NCBI RefSeq assembly: GCF_900115695.1
Contig: NZ_FOXK01000003.1
Location: 186,001 to 250,000, forward strand
DNA from: Ectopseudomonas toyotomiensis
GTDB lineage: Bacteria; Pseudomonadota; Gammaproteobacteria; Pseudomonadales; Pseudomonadaceae
Direction: 5' to 3'
Length of the DNA: 64,000 bases
Both the position numbers and the translations under genes were made by a program. Positions 42,449 to 52,009 of this stretch are shown here, one piece after another (positions within the stretch are counted from its first letter, which is position 1; the number at the start of each line of letters is the position of its first letter). The notes beneath the pieces are model-generated. The model made no database searches. It was not told the DNA's origin and saw only the letters and a list, made by a program, of their open reading frames with translations.

Positions 42449-42471
42449 GCTGGCCGGGAATCCCGGCCAGC
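42449..42471 (+). other. Perfect hairpin after the capsid gene
   Basis: The inverted repeat GCTGGCCGGGA / TCCCGGCCAGC lies 19 bp after the capsid stop and 17 bp before the next ATG. It lacks a T-run, so it is more likely an mRNA-protecting or processing hairpin than a terminator. Confidence 0.6.
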
Positions 42472-42487
42472 AACTGAGGACTGAATC

Positions 42488-42886
42488 ATGAGCATCACGA
42501 AGAACGATCAGCGCCAGGCCCCGTTGGTTGCCTGGGTCGATATCAACCTGGCGGACTTCTCCGACGGCGCAGTGCAGGCAGCGATCGAGCTGCCCGGTGG
42601 CGCCATCGTCACCGGCGGCTTCATCCAACCCATCACCACCTTCAACGCGGCCACTACCGCAACCCTGAAGGTCGGCGACTCGGTCGATGACGATCGCTAC
42701 ACCGCCACTCCTGCGGACGTGAAAGCGCTCGCAGTGGTCGAGTTGGACGTTACCGGTTACGCGATGCCGGCTCAGGGCAACCTGATCGTCACCTATGCGT
42801 CGACCGGTGCCGTAGCCACCACCGGTAAGTGCCGCCTGTTCGTCGAGTACATCGTCGGCAAGCGCACCCAGAGCACTCAGGGCTGA
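42488..42886 (+). CDS. Probable capsid decoration/head protein (132 aa)
   Basis: The protein begins MSITKNDQRQAPLVAWVDIN and is strand-rich (AAIELPGGAIVTGGFIQPIT, GNLIVTYASTGAVATTGKCR). The position right after the capsid and size fit a head decoration protein. No specific family is recognised. Confidence 0.65.
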   Translation: MSITKNDQRQAPLVAWVDINLADFSDGAVQAAIELPGGAIVTGGFIQPITTFNAATTATLKVGDSVDDDRYTATPADVKALAVVELDVTGYAMPAQGNLIVTYASTGAVATTGKCRLFVEYIVGKRTQSTQG

Positions 42887-42893
42887 GTGCTAC

Positions 42894-42921
42894 GGGGCCG
42901 GGGTGACTCGGCCCCTCTCTT
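42894..42921 (+). terminator. Terminator after the capsid operon
   Basis: GGGGCCG / CGGCCCC stem (42894-42900 with 42909-42915) followed by TCTCTTT. It would reduce expression of the neck and tail genes relative to capsid. Confidence 0.75.
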
Positions 42922-42945
42922 TCCAACCTGTAGAGGGGCATCCTC

Positions 42946-43374
42946 ATGAACAAAGAACCGCGATTCCTGCCGCCGAAAGGCCTGGATATGCTGCACCTGG
43001 CCAGCACTGACGGCCATTCCTGCGTGATCTATCGCATCGATCCTGCCGACGGCAAGCCTGGCAGCATCATTCCCGACCGCTTCCGTAAGCAGGCGGTGGG
43101 CGAGGGCTGCGACGTTGTCGGTCTGAACCTGAATGACGAAGGTGGTGGCGCTGGGCCTACCAAGGAAGACCTGATTCTGGCTGCGATCACTGCGGTGATG
43201 GAGCGCCAAGCCCCTGATGAACTGGAAGGCGACGGGCGAGCCAAGCTCGCAGCCGTAAGCAAGCAGGTCGGCTTCAAAGTCACCAAGGTGCAGTACGAGG
43301 CCGCCTGGCCGAAGTTCGTCGAGAGCCTGGGTGCTGGCGATAAAGACGAAGACGACGACGGCGTCGACGACTGA
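42946..43374 (+). CDS. Hypothetical virion-region protein (142 aa)
   Basis: The protein begins MNKEPRFLPPKGLDMLHLAS and ends with an acidic tail (DKDEDDDGVDD). It resembles small proteins between head and neck genes in podoviruses, but no family can be named. It is 2 bp from the neck gene. Confidence 0.62.
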   Translation: MNKEPRFLPPKGLDMLHLASTDGHSCVIYRIDPADGKPGSIIPDRFRKQAVGEGCDVVGLNLNDEGGGAGPTKEDLILAAITAVMERQAPDELEGDGRAKLAAVSKQVGFKVTKVQYEAAWPKFVESLGAGDKDEDDDGVDD

Positions 43375-43376
43375 TC

Positions 43377-44021
43377 ATGGCCTACGAAACCGTCAGCGAC
43401 CTGATCAAGGCCTTCCGTGAGGATGAACTCGACGAAAGTTCGTCGCCGTTCTGGTCTGATTCTAAGCTCGTTCGCTTTGCGAATGGGGCGCTGACGGCTT
43501 TCGCCGAGAGAACCAAGAGCATCATTGGCGACGGTATCGAGGTTGAATTCGCCGCTGGTGAGGATGAAGTCGAATATCCGGCCTACATCATCGACGTGAT
43601 CGACGCCGAGCTTTTCCTGGGTGAGCGCAGTTGGCCAATCGACCTGCGTTCACCTGCAGAGGTCCGCAGGTCCCGCCTGCCGACCACTGGCAGGCCTTGC
43701 GTGTTGCTGGCCAACTCTGCCGTAGGGCGGATGCGTCTGGTACCCAAACCGCAAGAAAGTGGCAAGGTTGTGCTGCAGGCGATCCGCCGCCAGGTCAAGG
43801 ATCTGGCCAAAGATTCGAAACTGGTCGACGTGAACCCGGCGCACCGCGAGTACCTGCTGCTGTTCATCAAGCATCGTGCCTACAACGTCAAGGACGCAGA
43901 GATCTTCGACGCTGTGAAGGCTGGCCAGTACCTGGCCGAGTTCAATTACGAGTGCCAGCGAATCTACGAGGACGAACTGCGTCGTCGTGGTGGTGCTCGC
44001 TCCATTCGGTACCGGGGGTGA
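43377..44021 (+). CDS. Neck/head-completion protein (P22 gp4-like position)
   Basis: This 214-residue protein (MAYETVSDLIKAFREDELDE, DSKLVRFANGALTAFAERTK, VNPAHREYLLLFIKHRAYNV) has the helical opening and C-terminal helix of podovirus tail accessory or head-completion proteins. The position after capsid genes agrees. The family name is inferred. Confidence 0.7.
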   Translation: MAYETVSDLIKAFREDELDESSSPFWSDSKLVRFANGALTAFAERTKSIIGDGIEVEFAAGEDEVEYPAYIIDVIDAELFLGERSWPIDLRSPAEVRRSRLPTTGRPCVLLANSAVGRMRLVPKPQESGKVVLQAIRRQVKDLAKDSKLVDVNPAHREYLLLFIKHRAYNVKDAEIFDAVKAGQYLAEFNYECQRIYEDELRRRGGARSIRYRG

Positions 44022-44023
44022 GC

Positions 44024-45214
44024 ATGGACACCATCCGCACCGACAACTGGGCCAAGGGCGCGAACAACGTCGCGAAGCCCGAGCGGCTGCCTGCTGGCTT
44101 TGTGCGCGATCTCGTCAATCTGGACCCGAGTGAGGGTGGCCAGCTTGAGACTCGGGTTGGCTACCAGCGTATTGCGGCAGGCGACAACGTGCGCGTTGCA
44201 GTATCTCTGTCCGGGCGCGTGGTGTTCGTCGACGGCGGCGACATCAGCTGCTACAGCGCTGATTCCGACTCAAGCCAGGTGATTGGCAGCATGGCTGCTG
44301 ATGGTGACATTGCTGGCGCTGTCCTCAATGGCCAGGTGTATCTGAGCGGCGCTTTCGACAGCTTGCGTACTGATGGGCGAGTGGTGAAGCCCTGGGCTGT
44401 CCCGGCGCCTGGTTTTGACGTTGAGCTGATCGCAGGTGCGCTGCCGGCTGGCATCTACAAAGTTGCGGTCACAGCGTTCGGTGCTGACGGCGAAGAGTCC
44501 GGCGTCGAGCCGGTCATCTTCAGGCTCGCAGAGGGCCAGGCGTTTCGTGTGGTCAGCGATGATAGCCGGCCTCTGCAGGTGTACGTCAGTCCTGCCAATG
44601 GCGCGACGCTCTACAGCCAGGGGCCGCTGATCGGTGGCGCGATGGCGATTACCGGTGTCGATGATCAAACCGCCAGGCTCACAACTGCTGGGCTTGTGCC
44701 GTTGCCAGTCTGCTCGATGCTGGCTGCATTCCACTCCCTGTTGGTCGGGGTGTGCGGTAACTACGTGGTTTTCACGGCGCCGATGACCCCGCACCTGATG
44801 GATCCGGTCGCGGGGTTCTTGCAGTACCCGGAGCAACCGACCGTCATCGCTCCGACCGAGGGCGGCGTCTATGTGGTTGCTGATCGCACCTACTTTGTCA
44901 CCGGACTCGATACCGGCACGCCGAGCCAGGTTCCTGTGCTCGATATGAGGGCTGTGCGCGGATCTGCTGCACGCCTTCCAGATATGCGCGTTGCTTGGTT
45001 TACCCGATATGGCATGGCTATCGGCAACGCGGCCGGCGAGATCTCCCTACCTAACCGCCAGACCTACGCGCCCGACATTGCGTGCTCGGGGGCTGCTGGC
45101 GTGCTTGAAAACAACGGCATTCCGATGGTGGTGACCACCATGCGTGGCGAAGCCAAACCGAACAACCTCGCCACGGGCGACTTTGCTGATCTGGAGATAG
45201 GCGATGCACTCTGA
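44024..45214 (+). CDS. Tail/neck structural protein (396 aa)
   Basis: The protein begins MDTIRTDNWAKGANNVAKPE and contains LPAGFVRDLVNLDPSEGGQL, then many short strands with Gly turns (VYVVADRTYFVTGLDTGTPS) like a beta-propeller stabilisation protein, as P22 gp10. Its end overlaps the next gene by 11 bp. Confidence 0.7.
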   Translation: MDTIRTDNWAKGANNVAKPERLPAGFVRDLVNLDPSEGGQLETRVGYQRIAAGDNVRVAVSLSGRVVFVDGGDISCYSADSDSSQVIGSMAADGDIAGAVLNGQVYLSGAFDSLRTDGRVVKPWAVPAPGFDVELIAGALPAGIYKVAVTAFGADGEESGVEPVIFRLAEGQAFRVVSDDSRPLQVYVSPANGATLYSQGPLIGGAMAITGVDDQTARLTTAGLVPLPVCSMLAAFHSLLVGVCGNYVVFTAPMTPHLMDPVAGFLQYPEQPTVIAPTEGGVYVVADRTYFVTGLDTGTPSQVPVLDMRAVRGSAARLPDMRVAWFTRYGMAIGNAAGEISLPNRQTYAPDIACSGAAGVLENNGIPMVVTTMRGEAKPNNLATGDFADLEIGDAL

Positions 45215-45722
45215 CCATTTGAAAGTACTGGGCTTTCGCCATGAGCTGGAGCTCTACGACAAGGAAACCGGTCTGCTGGTTGCCCGTGAGGTGAAGTACA
45301 ACCGTATTCCGCAGGCCGGTATCGATTTTCTGATACAGACGCCTTTCGGCGACGTAGCCCCGATCCCTAACTTCTATTGCGGCCTGTTCCGAAACAACTT
45401 CCTTGCCGACGCGAATACCTCGGCTGCGGATATTCCCGCGGTGATGGGGGAGTTCGTTGAGTACAGCGAAGCCACTCGACCGATCTGGCAACGTAGCTAC
45501 AACGGTGCTGGCACGTACGACAACGTCGATGCCAAAGCCGTCTTCACGCCGACCGCTGATCGCACTGTATACGGCTCGTTCATCGTTTCTAACCCAACCA
45601 AGGGCGCCAACTCAGGGCTGCTGCTGTCGGTTGTTCGCTTCTCTACCGCCAAACAACTGTCTGTTGGGCTCGAGGCCAAGCTGGTGTGCGGGCTTACCTA
45701 CATTCCCACCAATGTGATCTAG
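45204..45722 (+). CDS. Tail structural protein (172 aa)
   Basis: The protein (MHSDHLKVLGFRHELELYDK, FGDVAPIPNFYCGLFRNNFL) is strand-rich with Tyr/Phe. It is in the tail operon, overlaps the preceding gene and is probably a virion component. No family is recognised. Confidence 0.62.
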   Translation: MHSDHLKVLGFRHELELYDKETGLLVAREVKYNRIPQAGIDFLIQTPFGDVAPIPNFYCGLFRNNFLADANTSAADIPAVMGEFVEYSEATRPIWQRSYNGAGTYDNVDAKAVFTPTADRTVYGSFIVSNPTKGANSGLLLSVVRFSTAKQLSVGLEAKLVCGLTYIPTNVI

Positions 45723-45732
45723 GAGAACGATC

Positions 45733-46173
45733 ATGATTAAGCTCAGTACCGGATTGCGCCAGGCGCTTGCAATCACTGGATCGCTCAAGGAAGCCTTGGA
45801 TGGTGGCCTGGTCCGAATCTACTCGGGGGCTATTCCAGCATCCGCTGATGCGGCTCTCGGCGGTGCCGTGTTACTCAACGAAATCAGTGCTGGGGGTGAT
45901 GGTACGCCGGTCACCTTCGAGGCGACGGCGCCAGGCGGAATTTTGGTGAAGAGCGTCGCCGAGACCTGGGTCGGTACCAATGCTGCTGATGGTACTCCGA
46001 CCTTCTTTCGCTATGTGTTGAGTGGCGATGCAGGTGATGCCAGTGCTTCTGCTGTTCGCTTCCAAGGTTCGGCGGGGGTTCTTGGGAGTGACATGTTTAT
46101 TGCCACGCTGCCACTGGTGAACGGTCAGCCGCTTTCGTTCGAACTGTTCCAGCTCGCCATTCCGGAGCAGTAA
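45733..46173 (+). CDS. Tail structural protein (146 aa)
   Basis: The protein (MIKLSTGLRQALAITGSLKE, GLVRIYSGAIPASADAALGG) has a pattern widely seen in podovirus tail clusters, with a strand-rich Ig-like core. TAATG joins it to the next gene. Confidence 0.65.
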   Translation: MIKLSTGLRQALAITGSLKEALDGGLVRIYSGAIPASADAALGGAVLLNEISAGGDGTPVTFEATAPGGILVKSVAETWVGTNAADGTPTFFRYVLSGDAGDASASAVRFQGSAGVLGSDMFIATLPLVNGQPLSFELFQLAIPEQ

Positions 46174-48068
46174 TGGGAAATCGTCTGGCCAGGACGCAGA
46201 AGCTGATTTATGTGCCGGCCGTGCTTCCTGTGCCAGGGAGAGCGGCATTCTGCGTTGGCGGCTCGACACAGCGTTCTTTCGCATTCGCCAGTGGCAGCAG
46301 TGGTGGATCTGGGAAGGCGGTATCGCCATATGTGACGCTGCCAACCAGTAACTATACGTCGAGCGGGCAACTGAATATCCCAAGTGGGATTTACAATCAG
46401 TTGGCCGCCGGGGCCTCAAGCGTAAGTGGTCAATCTGGTTACAGCCCCTACACACCTACAAAGGTTGGCGACCAAGTCTGCTATCCGGCTATTCCGGCAG
46501 TGCCTGGCTCACCGTCACGCTACGATTACGGAAACAACACGGGATGGAGCGCAGGCGCTCGCAGCCTGGCCCAGGTTCCCGCGATCGGATTCTTTCGTGG
46601 AGTGCTACCGCCGTCGCCGGTTGGTGTGCAGATCGGGTTCAGCCGTCGAACCTACGAGCCTGTTATCGGCGCGATGACTCATAGCCTGGTGGCCAGGCGA
46701 GACGAGTACACCATTGTCGAGAGCGGCATTGCGGTATACGGACCACAGCCGCTTCCAGCCCAAGCCATTGTCGAGATCAAGCGTTTTAACGGCGCCGTGA
46801 CCTACAGCATTAACGGGACGCAGGTCTACGCATCGGCGGTGCCTTCCGCTGGGGAGATTTACGGCGGGGCATTGCTGTATAGCGTTGGTGATTATGTCGA
46901 CTCACCGGAGATCGCTGCATCCGAATCGCCGATATCGTTTGAGTGCGACATTCTCAGTCTGGTGGCCGCGATCAGTGAAACTGCCGACTACACGGCAGTC
47001 GATATCCGTATGCCTCGTATCAGGCTGGAGGCAACGGCGGTTGCAGTAACTGGGTCGATTCGCTTCGAGGCTGAGTTACCAGGGCTGATCGCAGCTATCG
47101 GGACTGAGTCGAGTGCGCAGTGGGTGAAGTCGGAATTACCGGCAATATCGCTTAGCGCGAGGCTAGGAAGTGTCGAAGAGCTCCTGACCAGTTTCATTGG
47201 GCTGACGCCGCCGGTCCTGTGTAGTGCTGTTGGCGCTCAGGGAGAGGCGCTGCGTTTTTCCGCAGAGCTTCCGGTTCGATCTGCAATTGGTGAGCAGCCA
47301 TTCAATCTCGTAGCGGTATCGATGCCGTGCATACCCGTCGTGTATACCCAGGTGCCGTATCTGGATGCAGGGGTATACGACGGCAGCGACGCGATAATCG
47401 CAACCGAACTGCATGTGCTTGAGAGTGCGCTGTTGCTGGTTGCTTTGGACTCGCTCGAAGTCGCCGGTAGTGCGGACATGATCATCGTCCTCGAGATGGC
47501 TGCAGAGGACGGCATTTCGTTTTCGGATGATGCGCATATTGGCTCGATCATAGAGATGATCGCCATGGAGCGCATTGCGGTGCTGTCCAGATCCTTTGCT
47601 GCTCACCAGCAGGCCCTGCAGTACGCGGTCAACTTCATGACCGGCGCGCTGACCACCTATCGCGACTTCGATTTTCTCGGCTTCACCTATGACGAAGGTC
47701 AGGCCTATGCATGGCGCAAGGATGGGCTGTACCGCCTGGGTGGTGAAAGCGAAGAAGTGATCAGTGCCCTGGTCGACTTCGGCGCATCTGACTACGGCGA
47801 CGCTCACCTGAAGCGCATGGCCATGGCATTCGTTGGATTGCGTACCGATGGCGAGTGCTACCTGAGGTTGTGCACCGATGATGGTCCTGAGCGGGTTTAC
47901 AAGATGGTCGGCGACAGCGCGCAGAAGCGATCGATCCTGGCGAAGGGCGTGACCGGCCGGACTTGGAATGTGCGTCTGGAGTTGGCTGACGCAACGTACG
48001 CGACCATCGATAGCGTTGAACTTGAAGTTGGCGTGACCCAGCGCCGTGGCTATGGCAGGAGGGGATAG
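46173..48068 (+). CDS. Large tail protein (631 aa)
   Basis: The protein begins MGNRLARTQKLIYVPAVLPV. The first 270 residues contain Pro/Gly-rich and Tyr-rich strands. The middle (about 255-480) has a repeated acidic/aliphatic pattern around SLVAAISETADYTAVDI and LISFIGLTPPVLC-like units. The end (YRDFDFLGFTYDEGQAYAWR) resembles tail hub proteins of podoviruses. The assignment as a tail component comes mostly from position. Confidence 0.68.
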   Translation: MGNRLARTQKLIYVPAVLPVPGRAAFCVGGSTQRSFAFASGSSGGSGKAVSPYVTLPTSNYTSSGQLNIPSGIYNQLAAGASSVSGQSGYSPYTPTKVGDQVCYPAIPAVPGSPSRYDYGNNTGWSAGARSLAQVPAIGFFRGVLPPSPVGVQIGFSRRTYEPVIGAMTHSLVARRDEYTIVESGIAVYGPQPLPAQAIVEIKRFNGAVTYSINGTQVYASAVPSAGEIYGGALLYSVGDYVDSPEIAASESPISFECDILSLVAAISETADYTAVDIRMPRIRLEATAVAVTGSIRFEAELPGLIAAIGTESSAQWVKSELPAISLSARLGSVEELLTSFIGLTPPVLCSAVGAQGEALRFSAELPVRSAIGEQPFNLVAVSMPCIPVVYTQVPYLDAGVYDGSDAIIATELHVLESALLLVALDSLEVAGSADMIIVLEMAAEDGISFSDDAHIGSIIEMIAMERIAVLSRSFAAHQQALQYAVNFMTGALTTYRDFDFLGFTYDEGQAYAWRKDGLYRLGGESEEVISALVDFGASDYGDAHLKRMAMAFVGLRTDGECYLRLCTDDGPERVYKMVGDSAQKRSILAKGVTGRTWNVRLELADATYATIDSVELEVGVTQRRGYGRRG

Positions 48069-48069
48069 C

Positions 48070-49011
48070 ATGGCCGGTATAGACGACAACATTGCTGAGC
48101 TATTCGCCTTTGCGAATACTGCACTTGGCAATGCCAGAGCTGCAGAAGGGCGGCTATCGACATATCTGCCGCAGGTTTCTGGCGGAAACCTGGCGTTCAC
48201 CGAGAAAACGGTGAACATGCCGGTGCCCACCAGCCTTGGCGATCTTCTTTCTCCGGACAACAGCAGTGCAACGATCCAGTTCCTGAACTCGGAAAGTGAG
48301 CAGTGGCTGGATAAGTACTTTCCTGAGTTGCAGGGCGCACTGCGGTATGCGCCGGAAGAGTGGCTGGTTGGAATCATCACCGGGCAGAAGCCGTTCGGGC
48401 TGAACAAGCAAGTATTCGAGGCGGTCTGGCACGACAGTCGGGATCGTGAATATCGAGCGCGCAACAGTGCTGTTGAGCAGATCCGCTCGGAGTTCTCGGC
48501 TAGCGGGTTCAGTGCGCCGCCAGGTGCCATGCTGAAGGCAATTGCCCGGGCAGAAGAGCGAGCCAGTGACGCGATTGGTGAAGTAAACCGCGCGCAGACT
48601 GTGCGTGACGCGGAGATCAAGCTCGATCTGCTGAAGTTTGCCCAGCAGCAGGCTCTGAACCTGAAGATTGGTGTGCTGCAGGCGATGGCTGACTTCTATC
48701 GGCAGTGGATCGAACTGCCGAACAAGGATCTGGAGGCCAGCAGGATCAGGACGCAGGCCTATGCGACGTTCCAAGATTCTCTTTCGTCGTACTGGCGTGT
48801 GCAACTCGGCTTCGAGGAACTTCGTCTGCAGGCGGCAAACCTGCGCATGAATGGGCAGTTGGATAAGTCACGCATCGCCGTTGGCGCCGTGGCAAGCGAT
48901 ACCCGCAACAATGCGCTTGGCCAGGCCGTGCGGGCATATGGAGATATCGCGTCGTCGGCAGCAAGCGCCGCGTCGACGTTGAATGCCAATATCCTTAGCG
49001 GCGGTGCGTGA
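48070..49011 (+). CDS. Probable virion ejection protein (313 aa)
   Basis: This protein is mainly helical (FSASGFSAPPGAMLKAIARA, RAQTVRDAEIKLDLLKFAQQ, LRLQAANLRMNGQLDKSRIA) with an Ala/Ser-rich end, as in DNA-ejection internal proteins. The start at 48070 has AGGAGGGG upstream. It overlaps the next gene as GTGA. Confidence 0.65.
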   Translation: MAGIDDNIAELFAFANTALGNARAAEGRLSTYLPQVSGGNLAFTEKTVNMPVPTSLGDLLSPDNSSATIQFLNSESEQWLDKYFPELQGALRYAPEEWLVGIITGQKPFGLNKQVFEAVWHDSRDREYRARNSAVEQIRSEFSASGFSAPPGAMLKAIARAEERASDAIGEVNRAQTVRDAEIKLDLLKFAQQQALNLKIGVLQAMADFYRQWIELPNKDLEASRIRTQAYATFQDSLSSYWRVQLGFEELRLQAANLRMNGQLDKSRIAVGAVASDTRNNALGQAVRAYGDIASSAASAASTLNANILSGGA

Positions 49012-50885
49012 CAGTGAATTTCCGGCTTGGCGTCACGGTGAAGCTGCTTGCGGCCTCGGCCGCGTGGCTACGGGACGAGGCTGTGCGCTTTGCCAGGTCA
49101 TTGCCCGGGGCGATGAACATAACGCGATCGAGGATCGTCGACGGCTACATCATGAAGGCATCGCGGGTCGGCAATAGGGCGACAGTCTACTTGATCGACA
49201 CCCCTGGAACTGTGGCTGTACCGGGCAGAGCTCTGGTCGGCGGGCCTGGATCTGGATACGAGCCTACGCATTGCCCACTGATCGATCTGCCTGGTGGTAG
49301 GGACGATATAGCGCGTGCGTGGAGCCGTGGGCCGGCGAGCCTGTTTCCTGATCATGCTGGATGCCCACCACTACCCGTGGTGCTCGGCGGCACGTTGGAA
49401 CCGGCTGTGAGCGTCATTGAGAGTCGCATTCAGCCGTCGCTTTCGGTGCGGCAGGGAATCGGCGTCGTCGAACTGACCGTGCCGCTCTATATGCCTGGAC
49501 CCTACGTGGTGAACCCATATGCATTCGTGGGGCGTGGAGATAGCAACATAGTCTACCTGCTGAATCTCTACTCGCCGGCTATCGCGCGCGCTCGATACAG
49601 CGTGGGCGGTGATGGCTGGGAAGTATCTGACCATGAGGTGCCATCGGATACTTGGTCGATCGCTGTTTCCGATAGCGCGCTGTGGGATACAGCCGGAGCG
49701 TTGCCGTTCTGCAAGCGTATTGCGCCGCCGGCATACGACCCTGGTAGTTCTGCTGCAACGGTATTCAGTGCTGCCCAGCAGCCGTGGGCGCGCGCGATAC
49801 AGTTGAGCATGGGCGTCGATGATGATGGGCAGGCCTATTTCGATACGCTGCTGGTGATCCATGTCGTTGCAGAGATGCGAAACGATGATGATCGGTACGG
49901 CGCGAAGGGGCTGTGGTTCGGGGTGGTAAGGGGGATTCAACCCGAGTCGGCCGGGCCATACCTTGATCTGCCGTGGTTCTCTCTGGATGACACGCGGCTC
50001 GGCTCAGAGCCGCTTATGGTCCCGGTGCTGGATCCTGTTGAGGATGTGTATTCATCGAACACTCTGTACCCAGCGATGCTGGCTCGGCTTGATTCAGGGA
50101 TGGTGATCGCTGTTGTCCTGCACCTCAACTATGCATCTGTAGATGAAGGGTTCGCCCCGTTCAATGCTGTGTATGCATATCGCTGGAGCGAAGGCGGGTT
50201 GACGAAGGATCTGATCGCCGGACCTGTGGCGGCGATGATTGATCCGACTGATGGGCAGCCTCATGACTTCTCGTTTCCGATAGGAATCGATGCGGACGGT
50301 GAAACAGCCTACGCCGTCTTTTTCTCCAGCGATGTGGACTACAGCGCAGGCGCACGTACCACCGAAACCAGCATCGATATCGTTGCTCTGACGTCTGCTG
50401 GTGCGGTGGTGGTACTCAGTGAACTGGTACCGCAAAGGTACTGCCGGAACATCGTGGAAAGCCGTTTCTCCTGTGTCCGCTACATAGGGAACGGCAAGTA
50501 CCTGTTTCCTGCTACTGACCAGATCGAGATAAGCCCAGGCGTGTTCAACAGTCTTGGCGATCTGGTTGTCATGCTCTACGACAGCAACCTGAATGTAGTT
50601 TCGGTCGCAGGCGTTGTTGTTGCGGAGCGGCAGTTGCGCACAAATCTTTTCATTGGGGCGATCGATTGCCCGGTGCTCGAGCGTGTGGATGACGGTGTAA
50701 TCGTTCGCCAGGCGACGGTGATCATCACCTTCGGCGGCCTTGGCCAGTCTGCTGGAGAGTCTGGTGTCGAAGGTGGGCAAACATTCATCAGTGCTGACTC
50801 TGGCGCGACTTGGTCCGTGATGGCCGATTTCGGCTCGCCGGCAGGCGCTTATTACTGCGGTACAGCTTTGAAAGTTAGGGAATAG
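49008..50885 (+). CDS. Large tail-region protein (625 aa)
   Basis: The GTG start overlaps the previous stop. The product has a helical start (KLLAASAAWLRDEAVRFARS) followed by about 550 residues rich in short strands, Tyr and Trp (VVNPYAFVGRGDSNIVYLLN), like beta-propeller or receptor-contact tail proteins. No signature family is visible. Confidence 0.62.
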   Translation: MTVNFRLGVTVKLLAASAAWLRDEAVRFARSLPGAMNITRSRIVDGYIMKASRVGNRATVYLIDTPGTVAVPGRALVGGPGSGYEPTHCPLIDLPGGRDDIARAWSRGPASLFPDHAGCPPLPVVLGGTLEPAVSVIESRIQPSLSVRQGIGVVELTVPLYMPGPYVVNPYAFVGRGDSNIVYLLNLYSPAIARARYSVGGDGWEVSDHEVPSDTWSIAVSDSALWDTAGALPFCKRIAPPAYDPGSSAATVFSAAQQPWARAIQLSMGVDDDGQAYFDTLLVIHVVAEMRNDDDRYGAKGLWFGVVRGIQPESAGPYLDLPWFSLDDTRLGSEPLMVPVLDPVEDVYSSNTLYPAMLARLDSGMVIAVVLHLNYASVDEGFAPFNAVYAYRWSEGGLTKDLIAGPVAAMIDPTDGQPHDFSFPIGIDADGETAYAVFFSSDVDYSAGARTTETSIDIVALTSAGAVVVLSELVPQRYCRNIVESRFSCVRYIGNGKYLFPATDQIEISPGVFNSLGDLVVMLYDSNLNVVSVAGVVVAERQLRTNLFIGAIDCPVLERVDDGVIVRQATVIITFGGLGQSAGESGVEGGQTFISADSGATWSVMADFGSPAGAYYCGTALKVRE

Positions 50886-50894
50886 GAGGTCGCG

Positions 50895-51407
50895 GTGGCT
50901 GTTTTCTATCGTGCGGTGAAAGACTTCAACACCGGGTACTGCTACTTGTACACCTATACACCTGGCGGCGCTGAAGTGCTGCGCCGCGTAGCTGCAGAGT
51001 CCGACACCGTTGGTGTTTTGGTGGGCGATGTGGTGCTGGTCAGCAGTTGGGATGGTGATGATCTGAGGGTCATGCGATGCGTGCCGAGCGCGGACAAGGA
51101 CACGCCGCCGGCTGCCGCGGTGGAGATTCACCGGTTCACCATGGCCATGCTTTCGGAGTACTACGACTTTGGCGATTTGGGTAGCACGGGCGACAACATG
51201 GTCTTCTACGGTGAAGAGTCGAGCACTGGCGTCGTTGTGCGGACGTATTTTCTTGTGTCGGCTGAAGGGGTGGTGCGCCAGTACCGGGCGCTTCAGTTTG
51301 ATGAGGCCATGCAGCCGCAAGACCTCTCGTTTGAGTACATGCCAAACGGATTGGTGTATTACGCCAATGGGGAATGCAGGCTTGTTCGCGCAGAGGATTT
51401 CACATAA
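50895..51407 (+). CDS. Tail-region protein (170 aa)
   Basis: The GTG start has AGGAGG 7 bp upstream. The product (AVFYRAVKDFNTGYCYLYTY) is rich in aromatic strands like the preceding gene and may be derived from a related propeller module. TAATG links it to the next gene. Confidence 0.6.
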   Translation: MAVFYRAVKDFNTGYCYLYTYTPGGAEVLRRVAAESDTVGVLVGDVVLVSSWDGDDLRVMRCVPSADKDTPPAAAVEIHRFTMAMLSEYYDFGDLGSTGDNMVFYGEESSTGVVVRTYFLVSAEGVVRQYRALQFDEAMQPQDLSFEYMPNGLVYYANGECRLVRAEDFT

Positions 51408-51943
51408 TGGCAACTGGGTATGTTCAGGTCTTCTCTCCGATAAACCTGTCTGAGATATCGGCCAGTTCTGAGACGGTTAACCGTGACTACGCCAGCTGGT
51501 GGAACTGGGAAAGCCAGACTTCTGGGGGATGGTCAGTGTTTGACCCTTCGCGCTGCGATGCGTTTCCAGCGTTGGCGCGTCTGTATCCAGGGGTTATTGC
51601 CTCGGCTAGCTTCGACGGGTTGGTTGTTGTCGAGGGCGTGACAGAGACAGGGGCTGATCAGTCGAGCGGTACCGTCTACGTCGCGTCGGGCGAGCTGCCG
51701 TTGATGGTTACTTTCACGGCTGATTACGAGCCCGATTTCATCCCCTCCCCACTAGCGCAGGGTGTGCGCTGGGCTCCATCTGCAACGATTGAGCAAGGGC
51801 CGGATTCAGGGTCGTTCATTGCTACACAACTGCCTGGCGCCGATCTGGTGATGGGCGCGCTTTTGGTTGCTGGCGCGGGTGGTGTTGTGCCGCCGCCGGC
51901 TGGTTTTTGGACTGCATTCAGGTCGGCGATGGAAATCATCTGA
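51407..51943 (+). CDS. Tail-region protein (178 aa)
   Basis: The protein begins MATGYVQVFSPINLSEISAS and is beta-rich with a C-terminal Gly/Pro hinge (GAGGVVPPPAGFWTAFRSAM). It is the last gene of this transcription unit before element H. Function is unknown. Confidence 0.6.
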   Translation: MATGYVQVFSPINLSEISASSETVNRDYASWWNWESQTSGGWSVFDPSRCDAFPALARLYPGVIASASFDGLVVVEGVTETGADQSSGTVYVASGELPLMVTFTADYEPDFIPSPLAQGVRWAPSATIEQGPDSGSFIATQLPGADLVMGALLVAGAGGVVPPPAGFWTAFRSAMEII

Positions 51944-51950
51944 CTGATGC

Positions 51951-51975
51951 TTGCGAATTGCGGTTGGTGACATAG
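51951..51975 (+). promoter_or_regulatory. Late element H
   Basis: TTGCG (51951-51955), 8 bp, TTGGTGACATAG. It ends 34 bp upstream of the next ATG. The 5' half of the core varies, the GTGACATAG half is complete. Confidence 0.75.
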
Positions 51976-52009
51976 GTTTGGCATAACTCGAATACTCTGG
52001 AGAGGCAGC

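Noticed and set aside
46088..46096. AGTGACATG in a tail gene as a tenth late element
   Set aside because: There is no TTG box at the required distance and the site is in mid-operon coding sequence. Similar partial matches at 23595 and 61773 fail for the same reason.
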